This document shows positions 7,448-15,195 of a DNA stretch of 64,000 nt, one piece after another. The notes below the pieces were generated by a model, which was not told where the DNA came from, searched no databases, and saw only the letters and a list, made by a program, of their open reading frames with translations. This DNA comes from Boudabousia liubingyangii (GTDB taxonomy: Bacteria > Actinomycetota > Actinomycetes > Actinomycetales > Actinomycetaceae). Position 1 is the first letter of the stretch; the number at the start of each line of letters is the position of its first letter. The stretch is from positions 146,224 to 210,223 of the forward strand of contig NZ_MQSU01000001.1 in the NCBI RefSeq assembly GCF_001907245.1, written 5' to 3'. A program made the position numbers and the translations under genes.

Positions 7448-8697
7448 TTCTGTTCCCCTAGGAAGTTGTTGAGGCAGACCGGCTCGGGTTCTAGTTTGAT
7501 CCCGAACTTGTCTTCCACGCCCGCGATTACGTGTTCTGCTAGGTCCCAAACCTGGGTGGCGTTGGCACCGCCTTGGTTGGTGATGGCCAGCGTGTGGCGG
7601 GAGTTCAGGGCCGCCTGGGAGCCTTCTAGGGCGAAGCCGGGTTCAAAGCCGGCGTGCTGGATTAGCCAGGCAGCAGAGACCTTCTGAACTCCCTTGACCT
7701 TCGGGGCGCGGCCCTTAATGCCGGTGGCTAGGGCACGATCGTAAACATCGTAGTGCGGTAGGTCGTCGGGGAGCTCGGCAAGCTTCTCGGTGGGGATGAC
7801 CGGGTTGGTGAAGAAGGAACCGGCAGACCAGGTGTCACGATCCTGATCGTCTAGGACCATGCCCTTACGGCGACGGATCTCTAGCACGGCCTGGCGGAGT
7901 TCGTGGGCGGGCACGCGGTCCCCTACCTTCGCATCCATGGCCTGAGCTAGCTGCTCATAGCGGATGGGGGCTGAGAGGGTGGCGTGACGCATTTGGAAAC
8001 CGACCTCTAGGACGATCCAGCGTCCGGTGGGGCCCCAGACGCGGCCTCCGCCGACCTTCGGGTCGCTGAGGGAGCGCTTGAGTAGAGAGTTGCGGTATTC
8101 GAGTTCTAGATCGCTGAGGGCCAGCTGGTGTGCCCGCTGCTCTAGACGGTCGTAGACGCGCACGGAAGCTAGGGTTTCGGCAACTTCTTGACCGTAGGCA
8201 CCAATGTTCTGGACGGGGGCGGCACCAACGGTACCGGGGATCCCAGAGAGGGCTTCTACACCCATCCAGCCGTTTGAGATAGCGTGTGCGACGAAGTCAT
8301 CCCAGGGTAGGCCGGCAGTGACACGGACAGAGACACCACCACAGGCGGAATCGTGTTCGACGTCCATTTCCTGGCGGAGGTCACGGATAACAGTGCCCGG
8401 GAAGTGCTGGGCGGGAGCTACCGTATTGGAGCCGCCACCGATCACGTAGAGGGGCTGCTGGGATTCGTCTGCTTCTTTGATTGCTTGGAGGAAGTCTGCT
8501 TCAGTTGAGACTTCGAGGTATTTTTCGATAGTTCCGCCCACGCCGAGGGTGGTTAGATCCGCGAAAGTGGGAGCTTCCGGGTTCACCTTGATTCGGTTTG
8601 AAGGGACGGGGGTTACGTTTACTAGTTCACCGTCGGGTTCCCAGGGGCCGCAAGCGGCTCCGGCGTTGGCGACGGGTGCAATTGGAAAATCAGCCAT
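7444..8697 (-). CDS. murB: UDP-N-acetylmuramate dehydrogenase
   Basis: MurB reduces UDP-GlcNAc-enolpyruvate to UDP-MurNAc in peptidoglycan precursor synthesis, using FAD and NADPH. The 417-aa protein shows the FAD-binding VIGGGSNTV, the family block GALSGIPGTVGAAPVQNIGAYGQE-type (seen here as EALSGIPGTVGAAPVQ), the catalytic-serine loop SAGSFFTNP, and a C-terminal HTLAITNQGGA segment. The first 35 residues precede the family start and may be a lineage extension; ATG at 8697 is the only good in-frame start seen. It overlaps the panE-like gene by four bases. murB near rpmG, tRNAs and secE/nusG is a recurrent actinobacterial neighbourhood. Confidence 0.94.
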   Translation of the reverse strand: MADFPIAPVANAGAACGPWEPDGELVNVTPVPSNRIKVNPEAPTFADLTTLGVGGTIEKYLEVSTEADFLQAIKEADESQQPLYVIGGGSNTVAPAQHFPGTVIRDLRQEMDVEHDSACGGVSVRVTAGLPWDDFVAHAISNGWMGVEALSGIPGTVGAAPVQNIGAYGQEVAETLASVRVYDRLEQRAHQLALSDLELEYRNSLLKRSLSDPKVGGGRVWGPTGRWIVLEVGFQMRHATLSAPIRYEQLAQAMDAKVGDRVPAHELRQAVLEIRRRKGMVLDDQDRDTWSAGSFFTNPVIPTEKLAELPDDLPHYDVYDRALATGIKGRAPKVKGVQKVSAAWLIQHAGFEPGFALEGSQAALNSRHTLAITNQGGANATQVWDLAEHVIAGVEDKFGIKLEPEPVCLNNFLGEQK

Positions 8698-8717
8698 GCT
8701 TTAGAGATTAACGCAAT

Positions 8718-8747
8718 GTGCCCCCTGCACGCAGTGGCAGGGGGCAC
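8718..8747 (-). terminator. Hairpin between htpX and murB
   Basis: A perfect 11-bp stem GTGCCCCCTGC / GCAGGGGGCAC with an 8-nt loop lies after htpX and 21 nt before the murB start. No U-tract follows, so it may be a U-less actinobacterial terminator or a murB leader hairpin. Confidence 0.5.
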
Positions 8748-8793
8748 GATTTGTGAGCTCTGAGCTAGCTTTCCGCTAACAGGCAATTCGGGA

Positions 8794-9663
8794 TTAATAT
8801 CCGGCCATTTCTTCTAGGCGGCGGATGCGCTTTTCCATGGGCGGGTGGGTAGAGAAAAGGCTGGCCATATTGAACGGGTTAGCGATCATCATGTGGGAGA
8901 CGATCTCAGTGTTTCCGTTACGCGGCATGGGGTTGGCCGGAATCCCGGTTTCTAGTCGCTTTAGGGCGCTGGCTAGGGCTAGCGGGTCCCCGGTTAGTTT
9001 GGCACCATCCTCGTCGGCGTCGTATTCACGAGTACGTGAGACGGCCAGCTGGATGACAGCTGCCGCAAAGGGGGCAGCGACGGCGAATAGAAGCGCACCT
9101 AGGGGGTTGCTTCGCTGGTCGCGTCGACCTCGTCCCATCCCAGTCATGGCAGAGAACATGAACATTCGCCCGATGGAAGTGATGACACCGGCGATCGCAC
9201 CGGAAACAGAGGAGGTCAGGATGTCACGGTTGTAGACGTGCATTAGTTCGTGACCAAGGACGCCGCGCAGTTCACGCTCGTCAAGGAGGCTGAGGATACC
9301 TTCAGTACAGCAGACGGCGGCATGTTCCGGGTTACGGCCGGTAGCGAAGGCATTCGGCTGCGGCTGGGGTGAGACCCAGATGGTAGGCATGGGCTTGCCG
9401 GCCTTTTGGGATAGTTCGGTGACGATCCGGTACAGGGCGGGGGCTTCTGCTTCGCTTACCTGGTAGGCGCGCATTTGACGCAGCGCTAGTTTGTCTGAGT
9501 TCCAGTAGCTCCAGCCGGTGGTGACCACGCCAATAACTAGCATGACCCAGAACCAGATCATGGAACCGGTAGAGACGGAGATGAACCAGCCGATCAGAGA
9601 CAGTAGGAAGATCATGATTGCGATCAGCATGGCGGTTTTGAGGCCGTTGAAGTGTGAATGCAT
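8794..9663 (-). CDS. htpX: Membrane zinc metalloprotease HtpX (M48B)
   Basis: HtpX is an integral membrane protease that degrades misfolded membrane proteins during envelope stress. The 289-aa sequence has two N-terminal membrane helices (about 12-31 and 35-52), the zinc motif HELMH (138-142), the third ligand Glu213 in SRTREYDAD, and two further hydrophobic segments (about 151-175 and 188-207), with a C-terminal FSTHPPMEKRI typical of M48. It is monocistronic between hairpins. Upstream, paired direct repeats (9725-9762) may be a regulator site. Confidence 0.95.
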   Translation of the reverse strand: MHSHFNGLKTAMLIAIMIFLLSLIGWFISVSTGSMIWFWVMLVIGVVTTGWSYWNSDKLALRQMRAYQVSEAEAPALYRIVTELSQKAGKPMPTIWVSPQPQPNAFATGRNPEHAAVCCTEGILSLLDERELRGVLGHELMHVYNRDILTSSVSGAIAGVITSIGRMFMFSAMTGMGRGRRDQRSNPLGALLFAVAAPFAAAVIQLAVSRTREYDADEDGAKLTGDPLALASALKRLETGIPANPMPRNGNTEIVSHMMIANPFNMASLFSTHPPMEKRIRRLEEMAGY

Positions 9664-9715
9664 GTGTTTAGGCTACCTTAGGGGTTCGGAAGGTGCAGGG
9701 TTTCCCCGCTCAGTT

Positions 9716-9762
9716 GGGGATGCTGTAATCCCCGATTTGGAATTCGGTAATCCTCGATTTGG
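9716..9762. promoter_or_regulatory. Paired 16-bp direct repeats upstream of htpX
   Basis: GTAATCCCCGATTTGG (9725-9740) and GTAATCCTCGATTTGG (9747-9762) differ by one base and repeat with a period of 22 bp, about two helical turns. The first overlaps an inverted repeat GGGGAT / ATCCCC (9716-9733). They lie 53-99 nt upstream of the htpX start and beyond the rpmG terminator, a position expected of an operator. The cognate regulator is not known. Confidence 0.45.
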
Positions 9763-9820
9763 GGGTCTGCATTTGTGTAAGGGTCTTTGGGATGGATTTT
9801 CGGAAGGTTTTGGGGATAGC

Positions 9821-9853
9821 AAAAACCGCCACCTTTTGGGTGACGGCTTTTTT
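9821..9853 (-). terminator. Rho-independent terminator after rpmG
   Basis: On the minus strand a G+C stem (GCCGTCACC / GGTGGCGG with one wobble) flanked by A and U tracts ends 27 nt past the rpmG stop. Confidence 0.8.
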
Positions 9854-9880
9854 AAAGCTTTCGGTCTGCGACCGGCTGTT

Positions 9881-10051
9881 TCAGCGGGTTTCCTTGTGGG
9901 AAGTCGAGCGGTTACAGCGCGGGCAGTACTTCTGCAGTTCCAGACGATCCGGGGTGTTACGACGGTTCTTCTTGGTGATGTAGTTACGTTCCTTGCACTC
10001 AGAGCATGCCAGAGTGATCTTCGGGCGAACGTCAGAAGACTTGCTTGCCAC
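9881..10051 (-). CDS. rpmG: 50S ribosomal protein L33
   Basis: A 56-residue ribosomal protein of the large subunit. The translation starts [19 protein letters not shown] and carries the zinc-type C-x-x-C pairs CSEC and CPRC, then [10 protein letters not shown], the normal L33 end. The start is GTG at 10051 with GAGGAAC upstream. It follows tRNA-Tyr, tRNA-Thr and tRNA-Met on the same strand, the usual actinobacterial arrangement, and ends at its own terminator. The presence of both CxxC motifs marks the zinc-binding (C+) paralogue. Confidence 0.95.
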   Translation of the reverse strand: MASKSSDVRPKITLACSECKERNYITKKNRRNTPDRLELQKYCPRCNRSTSHKETR

Positions 10052-10106
10052 GTTAGTTCCTCACTTTGTTGATTGGCCGCTCCGGGCGGCTACTGTCTTT
10101 CGTTTC

Positions 10107-10183
10107 TGGTAGCGAGGGCGGGGCTCGAACCCGCGACCTCACGATTATGAGTCGTGCGCTCTGACCAGCTGAGCTACCCCGCC
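10107..10183 (-). tRNA. tRNA-Met (anticodon CAT)
   Basis: Complete cloverleaf on the minus strand: acceptor GGCGGGG / CCTCGCT with two G-U pairs, anticodon stem CACGA / TCGTG with loop CTCATAA, T-loop TTCGAGC, discriminator A, and an encoded CCA. The features fit an elongator Met tRNA; CAT could in principle also be an Ile tRNA with modified C, which sequence inspection does not exclude. Confidence 0.93.
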
Positions 10184-10216
10184 GCTTTGGCGGTACCGAT
10201 ATTCGGCCACTACCAG

Positions 10217-10289
10217 AGCCCCGAAAGGGAATCGAACCCTTGACCTTCTCCTTACCATGGAGACGCTCTGCCTACTGAGCTATCGGGGC
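10217..10289 (-). tRNA. tRNA-Thr (anticodon GGT)
   Basis: Minus-strand cloverleaf with acceptor GCCCCGA / TCGGGGC, anticodon stem TCTCC / GGAGA and loop ATGGTAA (anticodon GGT), T-loop TTCGATT. CCA is not encoded. It lies 33 nt upstream of tRNA-Met. Confidence 0.95.
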
Positions 10290-10383
10290 AACGCGAAAAA
10301 CTTTACCGACTCCATCACTGGTTTCGCAACCGGACGGTTCGTGAAAGAACTCTCACGTGCTTTGCTTCTCTAAAAAGAAGCGG

Positions 10384-10464
10384 TGGTGGGTGAGGGATTT
10401 GAACCCCCGTAGCTTGCGCGGCTGATTTACAGTCAGCTCCCTTTGGCCGCTCGGGCAACCCACC
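10384..10464 (-). tRNA. tRNA-Tyr (anticodon GTA)
   Basis: A class II tRNA with a long variable arm on the minus strand: acceptor GGTGGGT / ACCCACC, anticodon loop CTGTAAA (anticodon GTA), T-loop TTCAAAT, discriminator A. It is the first member of the tRNA-Tyr, tRNA-Thr, tRNA-Met, rpmG run. Confidence 0.95.
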
Positions 10465-10509
10465 GGGTGAACGGTTCAGCAGGTTTCCCCGCTTCACTGT
10501 TGCCGGTAT

Positions 10510-10540
10510 AGCATAGCAAAGTTTCCCCTAGGATTACCAA
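10510..10540 (-). promoter_or_regulatory. Candidate promoter of the tRNA/rpmG cluster
   Basis: On the minus strand TTGGTA (10535-10540) and TATGCT (10510-10515) are separated by 19 nt, about 45 nt before tRNA-Tyr. The spacer is long for sigma-70-type promoters, so the call is tentative. Confidence 0.35.
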
Positions 10541-10661
10541 CCGAAAAAACGCGTCCCTGCTCACATTCAGTTTTTTCGATAGGATAAAGGCATAATATAG
10601 CAACCAAATACCGTAAGATTCGCCGCCTAAGTGGCAGCGCCCCCTCGGCAAGAATAGCTGG

Positions 10662-10690
10662 CTAAAACCGGAAGGTTTTTCGGATTTTAG
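10662..10690 (+). promoter_or_regulatory. Alternative hairpins in the yajQ upstream region
   Basis: AAAACC-GGAA-GGTTTT (10664-10679, followed by a fifth T) can form a small terminator-like hairpin, while CTAAAACCG (10662-10670) can instead pair with CGGATTTTAG (10681-10690). The two folds are mutually exclusive. It lies 40-70 nt before yajQ. Whether this is an attenuator is speculative. Confidence 0.25.
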
Positions 10691-10730
10691 TGGGGATAGG
10701 TCTTCGGTTCGTACTGTTTTAGGAGGTCTG

Positions 10731-11225
10731 ATGGCTGATTCATCATTCGACATTGTTTCAAAGGTTGACCGTCAAGAAGTTGATAACGCGGTTAACCAGG
10801 CAGCTAAAGAAGTTAACCAGCGCTACGACTTCCGTGGTGTAGATGCCAGCATTGAGCTCAAAGGTGACGTGGTCACCATGCAGGCCAACAGTGCCGAGCG
10901 GGTACTGGCCATCCTTGACGTCCTACAGTCAAAGCTGGTCAAGCGTGGCGTCAGTCTGAAGGCCCTCGATTTGGGCGATAAGGAACCGAAGCCCAGCGGC
11001 AAGATTTACGTCCTCTCTGGTGGACTGAAGGAAGGCTTGAGCCAGGAGATCGCTAAGAAGATCACCAAGATTATTCGCGATGAGGGCCCGAAGGGCGTGA
11101 AGGCTCAGATCCAGGGCGATGAAGTGCGTTGCTCTTCGAAGTCTCGTGATGACCTGCAGGAAGTTATTGCCCTACTGAAGGGTAAGGACTTGGATGCGGC
11201 ATTGCAGTTCGTGAACTACCGCTGA
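10731..11225 (+). CDS. yajQ: YajQ family nucleotide-binding protein
   Basis: A 164-aa cytosolic protein of the YajQ (UPF0234) family, two ferredoxin-like domains that bind nucleic acid or nucleotides; members in some proteobacteria bind cyclic di-GMP. The start [13 protein letters not shown], the segment [12 protein letters not shown] near residue 34, [21 protein letters not shown], and the C-terminal [15 protein letters not shown] are family signatures, and length is normal. AGGAGG precedes the ATG. It is monocistronic and divergent from the tRNA cluster. A cyclic di-GMP role in this organism is not shown by the sequence. Confidence 0.94.
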   Translation: MADSSFDIVSKVDRQEVDNAVNQAAKEVNQRYDFRGVDASIELKGDVVTMQANSAERVLAILDVLQSKLVKRGVSLKALDLGDKEPKPSGKIYVLSGGLKEGLSQEIAKKITKIIRDEGPKGVKAQIQGDEVRCSSKSRDDLQEVIALLKGKDLDAALQFVNYR

Positions 11226-11244
11226 GTCGTTTCATAAAACTTTT

Positions 11245-11285
11245 GCAGGGGAGCTTGCGCTTAAGGCGCCGCTCCCCTGCTTTTG
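11245..11285 (+). terminator. Rho-independent terminator after yajQ
   Basis: A 10-bp stem GCAGGGGAGC / GCTCCCCTGC (11245-11254, 11271-11280) followed by TTTTGTTTT. Confidence 0.88.
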
Positions 11286-11412
11286 TTTTGGCTCTCTTAG
11301 GTTAGGTTTAGGCCTGAGGCCAGCTATTTGAGGCGTTCCCGAAGGAGGCGAGACTTGCCAGCCAATTGGATTCAGGGCTTAGCAGAAGGATCTAGGGTTC
11401 GTCTAGCCACAT

Positions 11413-11430
11413 AAATCTCATGCGAGATCT
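11413..11430 (-). terminator. Weak hairpin after the RDD-FHA gene
   Basis: On the minus strand AGATCTC-GCAT-GAGATTT makes a 7-bp stem with one G-U pair, 26 nt past the RDD-FHA stop. The U-tract is poor, so termination is uncertain. Confidence 0.3.
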
Positions 11431-11455
11431 TTAACGACGGCGGTATTGGACAGTT

Positions 11456-12925
11456 TTAAGAAAGTGTAATTGTGCGTTCCCCGAGGTGGATCACAGAGCC
11501 CGATTGCAATGCCGTAGCCTCATTCGGGTTAAGCCACTTCTCTTCCTCATCCGGATTCTTGATCTTCGTTCCGTTGGTGGAGTTCAGATCAGTAACCATA
11601 ACTTTCCCATCATTAACTTCAACTAATAGATGGGTTTTAGAGACTGAGAAGCTAGGATCTTCTAGCTTATACGCTACCTGTCCGTCTTTAGCAGCCGGTC
11701 CCCGACCAAACACGAACGGTTGGGCAAGCGTGAGCTGCGTACCGTCGTCCAGGGTTAGTTTTGGAACATCCTGGTTGGTATAACGCGGGCGGAATACCGT
11801 CTTTTCAAGTTCAGAATCCCAATCATCAGTATTTGCAACAACTGGCTCCGATTCTGTTTCAGGGTAGGTTTCTTCAACTTGAGGATTCTGCAAAGCTTCT
11901 TCCGAAGAGGGAAGCGGTTCTGCGACTTGGTGGATTGCTTCCGGGTTTTCGTTGGTTTCTGCCTTGGGCACTTCGCTGATCACGTAGCTCTCTACAGTTT
12001 GCTGATGCTCATGAACCTGCGGTTGCCATTCGGCGACCGGCTCTGCCACCGGGAGTGAAGCCTGCGCCTGATTGTAGTTGTCCGGCGTTGTCGGGGCTGA
12101 AGCCGGTACTTGGTTGTAGCTATTCGGCGTTGTCGGGGCTGAAGCCGGTACTTGGTTGTAATTATCCGGCGCTGAAGGCGCGTAAAAAGGAACCGACTCA
12201 ACTACCTGCGACTGGGGGTACCCCATTTCTGGCTTAGCCCCGTACGGTTTTGCTTCCCCATACCCCATGGGTTGGAAGTCTTGCGGCAGTCCTGAACCTG
12301 CAACTGGTGCAGGGGAAACAGGGGCGCTGTAGTTTGCCGCTGAGGAACCTAGATTGTTTGGAACAGTCGACGTACGGGCATCAATGGTCCGCAAGCCGAA
12401 CATTGCTTCAACCCAATTTCGACGGTAATCGCCGAACAGGAAGAGTTGCGGAATCACTACTACTAAGAAAGCCACCGCGGCAACCACCAACAACATGGCA
12501 ACTGATTCAGCTACTACTGATGAAAGCAGGACGGTTACGATCGAGAAAACAACAAAGAGCACTAGATAAACAAAGTGCTTTGCGAAACTCCTGAATCCTG
12601 GATTTCCATTAGATTTTGCACTGATGCTACGAATTCCGGCTACCCGGTCACCCAAACTAGCTCCAGAGAAAATAACCATGAACAGGGCGACATTCAAGTA
12701 AATGATGGCTAATACGTTAAAGATTAGGAAAGCACTGTAGATGTCACCTTCAAAATAAACATTGCCATCACCGACAACTAGCTCAGCATTGTCGGTACCT
12801 AGGACGAATGCTAGGACCACTAGGAGTAGGGCGATGCCACCGTCTATTACTCCCGCCAGGATTCGCTTACCTAATGAAGCCGGCTTAAAGAAGTTGCTTC
12901 CTGCAGCTGATTGATTGGGGGTCAT
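11456..12925 (-). CDS. RDD-family membrane protein with C-terminal FHA domain
   Basis: A 489-aa membrane protein. The N-terminal about 185 residues form an RDD domain with four hydrophobic segments and the family Arg/Asp positions (GKRILAGVIDGGIALL; GASLGDRVAGIR). A long Pro/Ser/Asn/Gln-rich linker follows, including 14-residue tandem repeats (VPASAPTTPNSYNQ). The last about 95 residues are an FHA domain (FVFGRGP, SVSKTHL, NSTNGT), a phosphothreonine-binding module. FHA domains usually dock on Thr-phosphorylated partners, and a kinase/phosphatase/FHA operon lies about 3 kb away, so membrane recruitment of a phosphoprotein is a reasonable inference. RDD transport function is not defined. Confidence 0.88.
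   Translation of the reverse strand: MTPNQSAAGSNFFKPASLGKRILAGVIDGGIALLLVVLAFVLGTDNAELVVGDGNVYFEGDIYSAFLIFNVLAIIYLNVALFMVIFSGASLGDRVAGIRSISAKSNGNPGFRSFAKHFVYLVLFVVFSIVTVLLSSVVAESVAMLLVVAAVAFLVVVIPQLFLFGDYRRNWVEAMFGLRTIDARTSTVPNNLGSSAANYSAPVSPAPVAGSGLPQDFQPMGYGEAKPYGAKPEMGYPQSQVVESVPFYAPSAPDNYNQVPASAPTTPNSYNQVPASAPTTPDNYNQAQASLPVAEPVAEWQPQVHEHQQTVESYVISEVPKAETNENPEAIHQVAEPLPSSEEALQNPQVEETYPETESEPVVANTDDWDSELEKTVFRPRYTNQDVPKLTLDDGTQLTLAQPFVFGRGPAAKDGQVAYKLEDPSFSVSKTHLLVEVNDGKVMVTDLNSTNGTKIKNPDEEEKWLNPNEATALQSGSVIHLGERTITLS
12056..12180 (-). repeat. 42-bp tandem repeat in the RDD-FHA linker
   Basis: Units starting at 12083, 12125 and 12167 begin with CGGCGYTG and repeat with an exact 42-bp period; a degraded unit precedes them. 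The first two full units are nearly identical. Each encodes 14 residues of the Pro/Ser/Thr/Asn linker, so copy-number change keeps the frame. Confidence 0.85.
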
Positions 12926-13228
12926 GTTTACCGCCTTGTTTGGGTTTACTTAAATTCTGGAGTTTTCCCAGAGATTCAAGCTCTTTCTAGAGTTCAGTTT
13001 AGAAGGTTTCAGAACTTAAAGATACCGGTTTTTATGCTGACCTTAAGGAGGTCCGCAACCCGTATAGAAGGCTGAAGCCTACTAGGTTTTATTGGTGAGT
13101 CCTAAATATTTCATAAAGCGAGGTGCGCAACCTCGTTAATGGGTATTCCTCCCCATTAATGACACAAAGGAGCTCCCCCTCCCCTAGTCTGTAAGTGTTC
13201 AAGTTATTACAGACCTGAAAGGACTCCC
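12926..13228. other. Divergent intergenic region with three inverted repeats
   Basis: No gene is seen in these 303 bases between the RDD-FHA gene (minus) and the first tandem lipoprotein (plus). It contains hairpins CGAGGT / ACCTCG (13119-13135) and TTAATGGG / CCCATTAA (13136-13159), directly abutting, and a spaced inverted repeat GTCTGTAA / TTACAGAC (13187-13214) ending just before the lipoprotein ribosome binding site. Both promoters must lie here. Operator or leader roles are inference. Confidence 0.45.
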
Positions 13229-14068
13229 ATGAACACCAAAATGAAGCAAGGGCTAGTAGCCTTGACCGTTCTAGCATCTGCCCTATCCCTAGGCGCTTGC
13301 GATAAGAGCAGCGATGATGCCCCCAAGAAGTCGGATAAGTCCACCAGCTCAGAAAAGTCCACCGATAAGAAGGACGCAAAGAAGTCTGAAGAGAAGAAGA
13401 CCGAACAGAAGGCTTCTGATTCTAAAAAGCCTGATCAGAAGGACAGTAAGGATCAGGCAAAGCAGAACGAAGCTGAAAAGCCCAGCTCTGGTAACAGCGA
13501 TTCTGGCAGTCTAACCGCAGGCGGTTCCTCGAATCCCTCGTACATGCCGACCCGCGATTCTAATGTCGCTCCCTACCCGGCTTGGATGGAGAACTTCGAT
13601 CCGCAAAAGTGCATCACTAAGCCTCGTCCTAATAACCAGGCTGGTGCTCAGGACTTCCTGAACTGCTATGGGAAGGTTTACTCCGCTGCCCTCATGGGTC
13701 TAGATACGGATATCCTTCACGCCATGTACGTACCGGCTGATTACAAGCCCGTGAAGCTAAATCAGAACGGTAAGATCCGCGAGGTTACCAACTCAGAGTT
13801 CTGGAGTGCAGACCTTAATGATGTGCTCACCGGCGGCCAGAACATTCCTGGCTTGGCCCTACCTGCCACGAAGTTTCAAATCTTGGAATACCACAAAAAC
13901 CAGGATGACCCGGAACGTTCCGTGGCTCGTGTGAAGCTTTCTCGTGGGGCAGGTATCGCTAAGAACGCTTCCGGCACTCAGGAAGTGAAGCCCCTTCAGA
14001 CTCCACCGCGCTTTGCTTTCCTAGCTCACGACGGTAACCGCTTCTTCCTACAGGGTTTCATCCAGTAG
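13229..14068 (+). CDS. Lipoprotein with Lys/Asp/Ser-rich linker, first of tandem pair
   Basis: A 279-aa exported lipoprotein of unrecognised family. The signal peptide (MNTKMKQGLVALTVLASALS) ends in lipobox LGAC with Cys near 24, followed by about 70 residues dominated by Lys, Asp, Glu, Ser and Gln, which may span the cell wall. The globular C-terminal part, from about residue 105, contains FDPQKCI, NNQAGAQDFLNCYGK and HAMYVPADY, closely matched in the next gene. The two shared Cys may form a disulfide. AAAGGA precedes the ATG. Tandem duplication with retained C-terminal domain suggests related extracellular roles; no function can be named. Confidence 0.82.
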   Translation: MNTKMKQGLVALTVLASALSLGACDKSSDDAPKKSDKSTSSEKSTDKKDAKKSEEKKTEQKASDSKKPDQKDSKDQAKQNEAEKPSSGNSDSGSLTAGGSSNPSYMPTRDSNVAPYPAWMENFDPQKCITKPRPNNQAGAQDFLNCYGKVYSAALMGLDTDILHAMYVPADYKPVKLNQNGKIREVTNSEFWSADLNDVLTGGQNIPGLALPATKFQILEYHKNQDDPERSVARVKLSRGAGIAKNASGTQEVKPLQTPPRFAFLAHDGNRFFLQGFIQ

Positions 14069-14223
14069 TTAACGGCCCCGTTACAGCCCTTCCGTTCGCA
14101 GTTCTCCCGGTTGCTACCAAATCTTGGAATCGCCGGGAGCTGCTAACTGAAGTAAATAACGAATCTGGAACCAGATGATTCCTAGGTTTGTTAGACTGTA
14201 CCCACCGAAAGGAGACCACCCCA

Positions 14224-15003
14224 ATGAAAAATTTCACCAAACGATTCCTAGTTGCCACCACCATCGCCGCTTCAGCTCTATCGATGACTGCCTGCAGTAA
14301 GGCAGATCATGACTCGAAAGATTCGAAGTCTTCCTCTGAAACCCAAGACAAAGATCAGAAGAAGGATCAGAAGAAGAACCAGGATCAGGCAGAAGAAAAG
14401 GATCAGAAGGATTCTGATTCGAATTCCTCAGATAACGACAACACCTCAAGTGAAGGTGCCCTTGCCTATCTGCCGCCTCGTCCCAAGACCGATGATCCCT
14501 ACCCTGAGTGGGTAAAGAGCTTCGATCCGATTAAGTGCATCGAGGAAGAACGTCCCGACAACGAAGCTGGTTTGCAAGACTTCTTGGACTGCTACGGTAA
14601 GACCTACTCGCTAACCCTGATGGGTCTAAGCCCTGACGTCATCCACACGATGTACGTCCCGGCAGGATACGGAACCGTTACCCTGACCGTAAATGGAAAT
14701 AAGCAGTCCTTTACCACGGACGAAATGTGGGCCGGCGATAAGCGAGATCTAGCAACCGGTGAAGCCTTCCCTGGTTCCCAGATCGACCCGACGGAGGTTA
14801 AGGTAACTAAGGTCCACCTGGATCAGAATAACCCTAAGACCCGTATTGCCGAAGCTACCATGGGACGCCCCGAAGGTACTTTCAAGAATGCTGATCAGAA
14901 GGGCACCATTCAACCCCTGAAGACCTCAGAGCGAATTATCTTCCTAGCCTACGATAAGAACCACTTCTACGTACAGGGATTCGTCTCCTTCAATCAGCAG
15001 TAG
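14224..15003 (+). CDS. Lipoprotein, second of tandem paralogous pair
   Basis: A 259-aa paralogue of the preceding gene. The ATG at 14224 has GAAAGGAG upstream and gives a clean lipoprotein signal with lipobox MTAC (Cys near 24); the longer open frame from 14188 is unlikely. A highly charged Lys/Asp/Gln linker of about 50 residues follows, with short DQKK-type repeats. The C-terminal domain repeats FDPIKCI, NEAGLQDFLDCYGK, HTMYVPAGY and the final FYVQGF seen in the first copy as FFLQGF. The genes are 155 bp apart and only the second is followed by a strong terminator, so they may share a transcript. Confidence 0.82.
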   Translation: MKNFTKRFLVATTIAASALSMTACSKADHDSKDSKSSSETQDKDQKKDQKKNQDQAEEKDQKDSDSNSSDNDNTSSEGALAYLPPRPKTDDPYPEWVKSFDPIKCIEEERPDNEAGLQDFLDCYGKTYSLTLMGLSPDVIHTMYVPAGYGTVTLTVNGNKQSFTTDEMWAGDKRDLATGEAFPGSQIDPTEVKVTKVHLDQNNPKTRIAEATMGRPEGTFKNADQKGTIQPLKTSERIIFLAYDKNHFYVQGFVSFNQQ

Positions 15004-15016
15004 CATTCACACTACT

Positions 15017-15068
15017 AATCAGGCCGGTAGGGTAAAGCAATAACGCTTGCTCCCCTACCGGCCTGATT
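15017..15068. terminator. Strong hairpin terminator after the lipoprotein pair
   Basis: Arms AATCAGGCCGGTAGGG (15017-15032) and CCCTACCGGCCTGATT (15053-15068) are perfectly complementary over 16 bp, with a 20-nt loop. It separates the lipoprotein pair from the following signalling genes on the other strand. Confidence 0.75.
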
Positions 15069-15130
15069 CATATATAAAAACTAAAAACGCAGATCGGCGC
15101 TGGCAAAGCCAAAAGGCTCGCTCTTAACAC

Positions 15131-15190
15131 TTTGAGCAGATACCGGACGCTTCGAACGGATACCCGACGCTTTGAGCAGATACCCGCTCC
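15131..15190. repeat. Three 20-bp direct repeats
   Basis: Units 15131-15150, 15151-15170 and 15171-15190 share TTYGARCRGATACC with an exact 20-bp period (units one and three share TTTGAGCAGATACC). They lie in the short space between the lipoprotein terminator and the end of an FHA gene, downstream of both, which is an unusual place for operators. Confidence 0.7.
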
Positions 15191-15195
15191 GTCCC

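Noticed and set aside
13089-13379. 96-codon minus-strand frame overlapping the first lipoprotein
   Set aside because: It covers the lipoprotein start and the inverted repeats; no start signal and no family resemblance.
15131-15190. Possible CRISPR array
   Set aside because: Only three imperfect 20-bp units in direct contact, with no spacers and no cas genes in the window.
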